A DNA stretch of 6,362 bases from Pseudomonadota bacterium (GTDB lineage: Bacteria > Myxococcota > Polyangia > Polyangiales > Polyangiaceae), in assembly GCA_023419055.1 (NCBI GenBank), contig JAEZYO010000047.1, positions 1-6,362 of the forward strand, in the 5' to 3' direction. Shown one piece after another: positions 1-5,362 of the stretch (within the stretch, counting starts at the first letter, position 1; every line of letters begins with the position of its first letter). Below the pieces are notes generated by a model, which saw only the letters and a list, made by a program, of their open reading frames with translations, was not told the origin of the DNA and ran no database searches. Made by a program: the position numbers and the translations under genes.

Positions 1-126
1 CATGGCCAGGAGCCCGAACAGGACAGCGCGCGCAGCCGACGGAATGGCGCGCCGCGCTCGCGCCACGAACGCACAAGCCACGACGGCGGCGACGAATCCG
101 GCCGCCTCGAAATACGTCGGCATCAT
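1..126 (-). CDS. Membrane protein, 3'-truncated by window edge (N-terminus only)
   Basis: Reading the minus strand from two consecutive ATG codons at 126-124 and 123-121 gives an open frame of about 42 codons that leaves the window at base 1. It begins M-M-P-T-Y-F-E and continues with a hydrophobic stretch rich in Ala/Val (roughly residues 6-22, ending F-V-A-R-A-R-R). A short basic loop and the start of a second hydrophobic stretch (A-V-L-F-G-L-L-A-M) follow. This is the look of the first two helices of an inner-membrane protein. The first ATG overlaps the stop of the preceding gene (ATGA, 4 bp), and the second overlaps it by one base. Translational coupling with that gene is therefore likely, and the two products may act together. 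No catalytic domain is inside the window, so function is unknown. A membrane sensor or a small transporter subunit would both fit. Confidence 0.6.
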   Translation of the reverse strand, partial: MMPTYFEAAGFVAAVVACAFVARARRAIPSAARAVLFGLLAM

Positions 127-401
127 CCGCGCACTCGCTGGATACGGACGGCCCACGAAGCGAGCACCAACGACTGCAAGAAGTAGGCGACGTGCTCGAC
201 GACGTTGAAGAACGTGTACGCGGCAAAGTGCTCGAGCACGGTCGCGAGCCCCCCGACCACGAGGCAGGCCATGGCGGCGTTGAGCAACTGCCACGACGGG
301 ACGCGCTGCAAGTCCGCGCGGAAGCGGATGCTGCACGCACAAACGAAGACCGCGCTGATGAGCACGGTGATCTCCCGAGCGTCGAAGGGAGTCACCATCA
401 T
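123..401 (-). CDS. Small integral membrane protein with twin Glu-His motifs
   Basis: A 92-residue protein if read from the ATG at 401-399. A second ATG follows directly, and an in-frame TTG at 437 would add 12 residues rich in Gly/Asp/Lys that look less natural. Three hydrophobic segments are visible at about residues 11-24, 38-56 and 62-85, separated by a basic loop (R26-F-R-A-D...R33). Two Glu-His pairs, E57-H58 and E69-H70, lie 12 residues apart in or at the edge of the second and third hydrophobic segments. Intramembrane Glu/His pairs can bind metal, haem or protons, but I do not recognise the family and infer no reaction. The stop overlaps the start of the next minus-strand gene, so the two are probably co-translated. 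The gene lies about 116 bp downstream of the methyltransferase on the same strand and may share its transcript. No strong Shine-Dalgarno is seen. Confidence 0.65.
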   Translation of the reverse strand: MMVTPFDAREITVLISAVFVCACSIRFRADLQRVPSWQLLNAAMACLVVGGLATVLEHFAAYTFFNVVEHVAYFLQSLVLASWAVRIQRVRG

Positions 402-428
402 CCGGCCATTTTTGCCCGAGTCGCCGCC

Positions 429-462
429 TTCGAACAACGGCCCGCGCGGCGCGGCGTTCGAA
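429..462. repeat. Inverted repeat in methyltransferase / membrane-protein gap
   Basis: Arms TTCGAAC (429-435) and GTTCGAA (456-462) are perfect 7-bp complements around a 20-bp GC-rich core, which itself contains CCGCGC and GCGCGG. It lies between the end of the methyltransferase gene and the start of the small membrane protein gene. There is no T-tract on either side, so it is not a typical intrinsic terminator. It could be an operator, an RNA processing stem, or chance in GC-rich DNA. Confidence 0.25.
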
Positions 463-517
463 CAGCGCGATATTCCTCGAAAGGTGTTCCGACCGGCGCA
501 AGGCGCCAGGGGTCACG

Positions 518-1600
518 TCATTTTCGCACGACGTACCAGTTGTTCTGAATGTCGTGGGAGAGCTCGTGCTTCTCGACGCTGCCGAAGCCGGCGAGGGTCA
601 GGTACTCGCGCGTCTTTTCTTCGCCCCACATCGCGCCCAAGCCCTCGCCCCCCTGCGCCAGGGAAACCGTCATGCAGTGCATGCAGGAGATCGTGTAGAG
701 GAAGGTCCCTATCGGGTGATCGAGGTTCTTCTCGACGTGGCTCGAACCCTTGATGTCCTGCATCAGGTACACGCCGTCGGCGGCGAGCACGCGGCTTATT
801 CCACGCAGCAGCGCGAGCGGTCTGGCTTGGTCGTGCACCGCGTCGAAGGTGGTGACGAAGTCCGCGCTCCCTTCCTCCGCGGTCACGTCGAAGTCCGAGA
901 GATCGCGCACCGCGAAGCGTGCGTTCGAGAGCCCTCGTCGTTCGGCCTCCTCGCGCGCCGAAGCGATCGCTTCGCTCGAGAGATCGTAACCCAGGAAGGA
1001 ACTCTTCGGGTAACGCGCCGCGAGCTCGGCGACGATCTTGCCGCTACCGCAACCGAGGTCGAGGACGCGCATTCCTCTCGAGAGCCGGTCCGCGAGGTCA
1101 GGCACGAGCGGGATGACGTGCGTCGAAAGCGCGGCGAGCACGGACTGGCCGCTGTCCTCCGCCATGACGGCGTGAAATCGAGGGAAGCGCTCGTAGGGCA
1201 CCCCTCCGCCGCGACGGAAGCAGCCCACGATGTCGTCTTCCACGCCTCCGAGCACCGCGACGTACTGACTGAACACCGCCAGGTTGTCCGCGCCCGCCTT
1301 GCGCGTGAGAACGGCGGCGTGCTCCGGCGGCAGCCGGAAACGCGCGCCTTCCGCGTCGAATTCGACGACCCGCGCCGTCACCATCGCCCCGAGCCACTCG
1401 CGCACGTAACGCTCGTTCAGGCCTGCGGCCAGCGCAAGCTCGTCGCTGGTTCGAGGCGGGCCCTCGCGCATCACGTCGAACAGGCCGGTGCGGTGGCCGA
1501 TGGACATCATCAAGCAGAGCGCACCCTGGTTGAGGGCAGCAATCAGGGACCCGGCAAAGGCTTCGGCGCGGGCTGGATCGAACGCTGCGTCGTCCGGCAT
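518..1600 (-). CDS. Class I SAM-dependent methyltransferase, Rv2258c-like, with N-terminal winged-helix domain
   Basis: A 360-residue cytoplasmic protein, close to the length of the Mycobacterium tuberculosis Rv2258c family (about 350). Residues about 20-95 form the winged-helix-like domain of these enzymes, with I-G-H-R-T-G-L-F-D near 34-42, then T-S-D-E-L-A and a long helix with E-R-Y-V-R-E-W-L near 63-70. The Rossmann fold begins with motif I, R-V-L-D-L-G-C-G-S-G-K, at 178-188. It continues with the acidic ribose-binding residue in G-Y-D-L (D206), the adenine-contact region V-R-D-L-S-D-F (231-237) and motif IV-like F-V-T-T-F-D-A-V-H-D (248-257). The C-terminal part carries the family-typical segment S-C-M-H-C-M-T-V-S-L (305-314), then G-G-E-G-L-G-A-M-W-G. 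Known relatives are class I methyltransferases on small molecules whose natural substrate is mostly unknown, so I give none. The start is set by the ATG at 1600-1598, nine bases after a strong GGGGAGG. The gene is divergent from the Kelch gene and leads a minus-strand series with two membrane-protein genes. Confidence 0.93.
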   Translation of the reverse strand: MPDDAAFDPARAEAFAGSLIAALNQGALCLMMSIGHRTGLFDVMREGPPRTSDELALAAGLNERYVREWLGAMVTARVVEFDAEGARFRLPPEHAAVLTRKAGADNLAVFSQYVAVLGGVEDDIVGCFRRGGGVPYERFPRFHAVMAEDSGQSVLAALSTHVIPLVPDLADRLSRGMRVLDLGCGSGKIVAELAARYPKSSFLGYDLSSEAIASAREEAERRGLSNARFAVRDLSDFDVTAEEGSADFVTTFDAVHDQARPLALLRGISRVLAADGVYLMQDIKGSSHVEKNLDHPIGTFLYTISCMHCMTVSLAQGGEGLGAMWGEEKTREYLTLAGFGSVEKHELSHDIQNNWYVVRK

Positions 1601-1609
1601 TCCAACGAA

Positions 1610-1616
1610 CCTCCCC
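1610..1616 (-). promoter_or_regulatory. Ribosome binding site of the methyltransferase gene
   Basis: Read on the minus strand this is GGGGAGG, with nine bases between it and the ATG at 1600. It is the strongest Shine-Dalgarno in the window and fixes the start codon of the methyltransferase. Confidence 0.75.
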
Positions 1617-1661
1617 GGTGGGACGCTAGCACGGGGGCCCCCTTTGAAACGCTCGGAGATT

Positions 1662-1700
1662 TCTCGCTCAGGTGCTGACCTACGGAGTTACGGAGCGAGA
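1662..1700. repeat. 8-bp inverted repeat in the divergent region (possible operator)
   Basis: TCTCGCTC (1662-1669) and GAGCGAGA (1693-1700) are perfect reverse complements separated by 23 bp. Nested inside is a smaller pair, AGGT (1670-1673) and ACCT (1678-1681), around GCTG. The position midway between two divergent starts would suit a shared regulator, or a stem in one leader transcript. No binding protein can be named. Confidence 0.35.
1681..1695 (+). repeat. Tandem direct repeat TACGGAG x2
   Basis: TACGGAG occurs at 1681-1687 and again at 1689-1695, an 8-bp period, partly overlapping the right arm of the inverted repeat. It may be half-sites for a transcription factor. The copy number is too low for certainty. 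Confidence 0.25.
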
Positions 1701-1750
1701 GACCGGTTCCATTCGGTAATTTCTTGTGGCGCGGGGTCGGGGAATTTTGC

Positions 1751-3298
1751 ATGGTTAGAGCCGTGGAGCGGAGGTCTAAATTTTTCGCGGGCCAAGCGTG
1801 GCTCGCAGGCGGTCCCATCCTGCTGGTCGCTGCTGCTTCGGCGGCGGCGTCTGCGTGCTCGGACGATTTCGAGGGCTGCGAGGCCAGTCTCGATTGCACG
1901 ACTCCCGGCGTCGAAACGGGCGGTCAAGGAGGAGACGGCACCGGCGCGGGCGAAGGCGGTGCAGCAGGCGATGTCGCTGGCCCCTCGGGCGGCAGCGACG
2001 CGAGCGGCGGGGCGGCCTCCGAAGGCGGGGCCGCGGGCGAAAGTTCGGGTGGCGGCGGCGGGGATTCATCGACCGAGTCCTGCGTCCCGGCCGAATGCGA
2101 CACCCCTCCGAGCAACGACTGCACCGATCCGAACACGCTCCTCGTCTACGAGAACACGGGCGAGTGCGTCGAGGGCGAGTGCAGCTATGAGTCGAGCACT
2201 CGCCACTGCGCAGCAGGGTGCACCGTGGACGCTTGCGACGGGAACGAATGGATCCCGCTCACGGACGTCAACGTGCCGGGCTCGCGCCACAGCCACAGCG
2301 CCGTCTGGACCGGCACTGAAATGATCGTCTGGGGCGGCGCGGTGAGCGCGCCCTCGGTATACCTGCAGGACGGGGGACGCTTCAATCCGGCTCGCGATGA
2401 CGCAGATGCTTGGATCCCGCTCACGACGAACGGCGCGCCGACCACTCGCGCGGACCACACCGCCGTCTGGACGGGCAAGGAAATGATCGTCTGGGGCGGC
2501 TCGACCTACAGCGCGAGCGGCAGCGTCCTCGGCACCGGCGGCCGCTACAACCCCACGTCCGGCTGGACCTTCACCAACAACACCAATGCGCCCGCGGCGC
2601 GTACTGGGCACACCGCGGTGTGGACCGGGAAGGAAATGATCGTCTGGGGAGGCTTCACGACCGTGCCCGTCGCGAGCGGAGGCCGCTACGTCGCCGCGGA
2701 CAACGAGTGGATCACGGCTCCCACCAGCACCGGCGCGCCGAGCCCTAGGCAGCAGCATACGGCCGTCTGGACCGGAACCGAGATGATCATCTGGGGAGGC
2801 AACGGCGACACCACGGGAGACCCTGCGCCCCTCGGCAGCGGCGCGCGGTACGACCCTGAAAAGAACGAGTGGACCGCCGTCTCGACCACGAACGCGCCGA
2901 GCCCGCGTTTCTCGCATACCGCCGTCTGGACCGGCTCCGAGATGATCGTCTGGGGCGGTGACGGTACGAGCGACGGCACCCCGGGGCCGCTCGACTCCGG
3001 CGGGCGCTACGACCCGAAGACCAACACTTGGGCGCCGCTCCCTTCGCAAACACCCCGTCGACTGCACACGGCGATCTGGACCGGCAGCGAAATGATCGTC
3101 TGGGGCGGATACGGTACCAGCAGCAACGTCGAGCAGGGCGCGATCTACGACCCTACCGATGACGAATGGACGCCGCTCCCTGTAGGCCCGGCGGGACGAA
3201 CCTCCCACACCGCCGTCTGGACCGGCACGGAGATGATTGTCTGGGGCGGCGCCATCGGAGGCCCTGGGACCTCGTCGGGTGGGCGCTACGTGCGCTAA
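1751..3298 (+). CDS. Exported Kelch-like seven-bladed beta-propeller, putative lipoprotein, with Cys-rich module
   Basis: The ATG at 1751 (after GGGGA, seven bases) gives 515 residues; an upstream TTG at 1724 is less likely. Residues 1-36 are a basic start, a hydrophobic core (P-I-L-L-V-A-A-A-S) and a degenerate lipobox A-S-A-C, so C36 may be lipidated. Residues 54-110 are a low-complexity Gly/Ala/Ser/Asp/Glu tether. Residues 111-162 carry eight cysteines (111, 116, 124, 139, 144, 153, 157, 162), presumably four disulfides. The rest is seven copies of a 47-54-residue repeat with core H-T-A-V-W-T-G-x-E-M-I-V-W-G-G, then G-G-R-Y-x-P and a W-x-P-L strand: Kelch/galactose-oxidase-type propeller blades. 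The last copy stops at G-G-R-Y-V-R and lacks its W-x-P-L strand. The matching strand (E-W-I-P-L-T, 166-171) precedes repeat 1, so the ring is probably closed by the N-terminus. No enzyme motif is seen. Propellers of this type usually bind proteins or glycans at the surface. Confidence 0.9.
   Translation: MVRAVERRSKFFAGQAWLAGGPILLVAAASAAASACSDDFEGCEASLDCTTPGVETGGQGGDGTGAGEGGAAGDVAGPSGGSDASGGAASEGGAAGESSGGGGGDSSTESCVPAECDTPPSNDCTDPNTLLVYENTGECVEGECSYESSTRHCAAGCTVDACDGNEWIPLTDVNVPGSRHSHSAVWTGTEMIVWGGAVSAPSVYLQDGGRFNPARDDADAWIPLTTNGAPTTRADHTAVWTGKEMIVWGGSTYSASGSVLGTGGRYNPTSGWTFTNNTNAPAARTGHTAVWTGKEMIVWGGFTTVPVASGGRYVAADNEWITAPTSTGAPSPRQQHTAVWTGTEMIIWGGNGDTTGDPAPLGSGARYDPEKNEWTAVSTTNAPSPRFSHTAVWTGSEMIVWGGDGTSDGTPGPLDSGGRYDPKTNTWAPLPSQTPRRLHTAIWTGSEMIVWGGYGTSSNVEQGAIYDPTDDEWTPLPVGPAGRTSHTAVWTGTEMIVWGGAIGGPGTSSGGRYVR
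1922..2080 (+). repeat. Low-complexity Gly/Ala/Ser-rich tether of the Kelch protein
   Basis: GGC/GCG-rich degenerate triplet DNA encoding residues 58-110, with G-G-x-G-G and G-G-A-A motifs and scattered Asp/Glu. It separates the membrane-anchored end from the Cys-rich and propeller domains. It is irregular rather than an exact tandem array. Confidence 0.7.
2294..3250 (+). repeat. Seven-copy Kelch-like coding repeat
   Basis: The 45-bp core encoding H-x-A-V-W-T-G-x-E-M-I-V-W-G-G occurs at 2294-2338, 2456-2500, 2609-2653, 2756-2800, 2915-2959, 3065-3109 and 3206-3250. Cores start 162, 153, 147, 159, 150 and 141 bp apart. The core is nearly invariant in protein and highly similar in DNA (for example GTCTGGACCGG, ATGATCGTCTGGGG). 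The loops between cores differ in length and sequence. This indicates internal duplication with selection on the blade core and divergence of the exposed loops. Confidence 0.88.
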
Positions 3299-3311
3299 GT
3301 GAGTTCGTTGC

Positions 3312-5198
3312 TCAGTCGAGCACCGCGTTGCAGTCGAGCTCGGTGATGGGGTCCCCTGGCAGCGCCGGCGCGCTGTAGAGCGCAACCGCACCGCCGGGCT
3401 CGTTCGCCGAGTCCCGCGCGGCCGGGCACTCGATCGTGAGGTCGGCCCCGCCCGCCTCGACGAGCTCGTTGACGACCGCGTCGCGGTAGACGCAAGCGGT
3501 GCCGGATTCGAGGACGTGGCTGTACTCGCACGCGCGCACGACGGCAGGAGCAGCGCCTTCCGGTAGGGCGCAGCGGAGCGTGACGGTGGCGCCCGGCTCG
3601 CAGGGTACGGTGGTGAGCGTACCGGCGCCCTCTTGGAAGCCGCAATCGCGCAGCGGGCCGAGCTGTCCGCGCGCGCACTCGGAGGTGATGAGCCCGCCGC
3701 GGGTGATCTCGACCGTCTTGTCGCCGCGGTTGTTCTCGTCCCAGCCCGGCACGAAATCGCACACCGCGCGATCGACCGGGTCCCCATGGACGGTCTCGAA
3801 CTCCGTGGCCTGGAAGGTGGGGTTCCCGGCGTCATCCAGCACGGGGCTGCCCTCGCACAAGAACGCGTGCGGGTTGAACACGAAGCTCAACTTCCCTTCG
3901 GCGCTGCCGCTCGAGAGATCGAGGTCCGTGACGTCGACCCACTGGCACTCGATGCCGGCGCCGTAGTCGTCACCCCAGCCGGCCTGGATCCCCTGGAAGT
4001 TGCACGCGCCGTACGGATGGGTCAGCGGCGAATACTCGTTGTTGGAGTAGCGCGAGGTGCTCTGCAAGCAGAAGGCCTGCTTGTTGCCCGACTGCTCTCC
4101 TCCGCTGCCGAACAAGAAATCGCCGTAGTACGAGAAATGATAGTGCTCGTGGCAGGAGCTGTACTCGAAGATGTTGTGGTCCGCGAGGATCGAGCCCGAC
4201 CCTTCGAGGTAGTAGTCGACGTCTCCGATCGCGAGCGCCGCTCCCCCCAGGTTCTTGACGCTCGCGTCGAACTGCAAGAGCCGTCGCCACCCGGTTCCAC
4301 CCACGCAGCCCTCGGCGAGCGCGCAGGAGTTCTCGTCGATGTAGCGGTAGATGACCCGCTCCACGTCCAAGCCCTCCGGGATGACGGCGATGTCCGGCTG
4401 GTCCGGAGCGACGACCTCCCCCACGCGGACAGACTCGGCGAGCTCTTCGTTCCAGGCGAGCCGCTCGAAGCGCAGGGTCGTTTCCACCGCGCCCACCGCG
4501 CGCTCGAGCGCCTCGACGCAGTCCTCGTCGGGGATCTCCGTCAGGTGGCAGTCGTTCTCGCCGGCCTCGCACTCCTGGTCGTAAAACGTGGCGACGTTCT
4601 CGCCGTCCACGCTGTTCGGCGGAAACTCGGATTCGTCCATGCACGCGTAGCCGGTACGCTGCAGCAAGAGCTCCGGATCGAGCGGGAAGACGAACGGTTC
4701 GTCCCAGGTGCCGCCGATGGGCACGAGCGTCTGCTCCGCCTCGACCACGGACTCGGCGTTGGTCAAGAGCGTGCTCGTCATCTCGTAGTCCACGACGACG
4801 AGGTCGTGACCATCCTGCTCGACGCGACGCGGCTCGTTCGAGAGTTCGAACTCCCAGAGCTCGCTCGGTGGGAGAGGGAGCTGACCCTTGTTCTCTTCCT
4901 CGTCGTAGAAGAAGTCGCGGAAGACGAGCCGATAGAGCGCGAGGGTGACCTGCGCCCGGGCGCGCGCCTCCCAGAAGTCGTCGCCCTTCGCCGCGAGCTC
5001 CTCGGCGGCCCGGTCGCGGATCCCTTCCGGTAGCTCGTCGAGCAGCACCCCTACCCTGCCGTCGAGGCTCGTGCGAATGAGCGCTCCCTCGGGCGCGCTC
5101 GCCGGGTTCCCTTCGACGTCGTCGTCCGACGCGCAACCCGCGAGGATGAAGAGCCAGCAATTGAGCGCCCAGACAGAACCTCGAAGTCCTTTTCTCAT
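3312..5198 (-). CDS. Lysyl oxidase-domain lipoprotein (copper/quinone amine oxidase candidate)
   Basis: A 628-residue lipoprotein; L-A-G-C is a perfect lipobox with C22 as lipidation site. Residues 23-265 are an unassigned, mostly acidic region with C186, C210, C217 and C227. Residues about 268-480 match lysyl oxidase: P-D-I-A-V at the start, C-A-L-A-E-G-C (292-298), L-L-Q-F-D-A-S-V-K-N (307-316), then C-H-E-H-Y-H (349-354) carrying H350, H352 and H354. G-N-K-Q-A-F-C-L (371-378) and D-D-Y-G-A-G-I-E-C-Q-W (410-420) follow. These match human LOX H292/H294/H296 and the cofactor residues K320 (here K373) and Y355 (here Y412), so a lysine tyrosylquinone could form. The family oxidises primary amines to aldehydes with O2, releasing ammonia and H2O2. 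Residues 500-628 are another Cys-rich, unassigned region. Start 5198 follows AGAGGG by seven bases; an in-frame ATG at 5327 would bury the signal peptide. The gene follows the barrel-protein gene and converges on the Kelch gene. Confidence 0.9.
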   Translation of the reverse strand: MRKGLRGSVWALNCWLFILAGCASDDDVEGNPASAPEGALIRTSLDGRVGVLLDELPEGIRDRAAEELAAKGDDFWEARARAQVTLALYRLVFRDFFYDEEENKGQLPLPPSELWEFELSNEPRRVEQDGHDLVVVDYEMTSTLLTNAESVVEAEQTLVPIGGTWDEPFVFPLDPELLLQRTGYACMDESEFPPNSVDGENVATFYDQECEAGENDCHLTEIPDEDCVEALERAVGAVETTLRFERLAWNEELAESVRVGEVVAPDQPDIAVIPEGLDVERVIYRYIDENSCALAEGCVGGTGWRRLLQFDASVKNLGGAALAIGDVDYYLEGSGSILADHNIFEYSSCHEHYHFSYYGDFLFGSGGEQSGNKQAFCLQSTSRYSNNEYSPLTHPYGACNFQGIQAGWGDDYGAGIECQWVDVTDLDLSSGSAEGKLSFVFNPHAFLCEGSPVLDDAGNPTFQATEFETVHGDPVDRAVCDFVPGWDENNRGDKTVEITRGGLITSECARGQLGPLRDCGFQEGAGTLTTVPCEPGATVTLRCALPEGAAPAVVRACEYSHVLESGTACVYRDAVVNELVEAGGADLTIECPAARDSANEPGGAVALYSAPALPGDPITELDCNAVLD

Positions 5199-5362
5199 GA
5201 CTAGACCCTCTGGTCGTCTTTCGACGGGCGGAGTTTCGGGTGAGTTTCCCTCGTTGGCAAGCGGGACGCGCGATTCCGGCTTCTCGGCGGCGAAGGCTGC
5301 CTGCTGAACGACGGCGCTCCCCGCCATGACCCGCCACGGACGCGGCTCCGCGCCTCGCTCCT
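5199..5362 (-). other. Gap between the barrel-protein and lysyl oxidase-like genes
   Basis: A 164-bp spacer on the minus strand. CGCG-GAGC-CGCG (5341-5352) could form a short stem just after the upstream stop, but no T-run follows. TTGCCA (5260-5255) and GAAACT (5237-5232), with a 17-bp spacer, are a weak sigma-70-like pair that could give the lysyl oxidase gene its own promoter. Co-transcription with the upstream gene is equally possible. Confidence 0.25.
5206..5211 (-). promoter_or_regulatory. Ribosome binding site of the lysyl oxidase-like gene
   Basis: Minus-strand AGAGGG, seven bases from the ATG at 5198-5196. It supports the start that puts the lipoprotein signal at the N-terminus, against the in-frame ATG at 5327. 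Confidence 0.65.

Larger units (their letters stand above)
1601..1750. promoter_or_regulatory. Divergent intergenic region with promoters for the methyltransferase and Kelch genes
   Basis: The 150 bp separate two genes transcribed away from each other, so both promoters should lie here. The stretch is more AT-rich than the coding DNA around 1708-1750 (for example GGTAAT at 1715-1720 and AATTTT at 1743-1748). I cannot name a -35/-10 pair with proper spacing. A perfect 10-bp palindrome, GGGGGCCCCC, is at 1633-1642, just upstream of the methyltransferase start. An inverted repeat and a tandem direct repeat (listed separately) occupy 1662-1700. The Kelch gene has a modest GGGGA at 1739-1743, seven bases before its ATG. 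Confidence 0.5.

Noticed and set aside
1633..1642. GGGGGCCCCC palindrome followed by TTT, as a terminator
   Set aside because: There is no loop and only three Ts, and it sits just upstream of a gene start rather than after a gene end. It is more likely GC-rich chance or a minor regulatory element.
554..1678. Plus-strand open frame (374 codons) opposite the methyltransferase gene
   Set aside because: The minus strand encodes a clear SAM-binding motif and family-length protein. The plus-strand product is Arg/His/Glu-rich and featureless.
2294..3250. Regular DNA repeats as a CRISPR-like or satellite array
   Set aside because: The repeats are in frame within one protein, encode propeller blades, and have variable-length coding loops.
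3294..3322. Possible bidirectional terminator at the convergent Kelch/lysyl oxidase junction
   Set aside because: Only a short imperfect stem (TGAG/CTCA) is visible and there is no T-tract on either strand; the 13-bp gap holds nothing convincing.
2066..3835. Minus-strand open frame (589 codons) antisense to the Kelch gene
   Set aside because: It is repetitive only because it mirrors the Kelch repeats, and it crosses into the lysyl oxidase gene in the wrong frame.
3633..5033. Long plus-strand open frame (466 codons) opposite the lysyl oxidase gene
   Set aside because: It is antisense to a gene with recognisable domain motifs, and its product is Arg/Val/Asp-rich with no domain. It is a codon-bias shadow common in GC-rich DNA.
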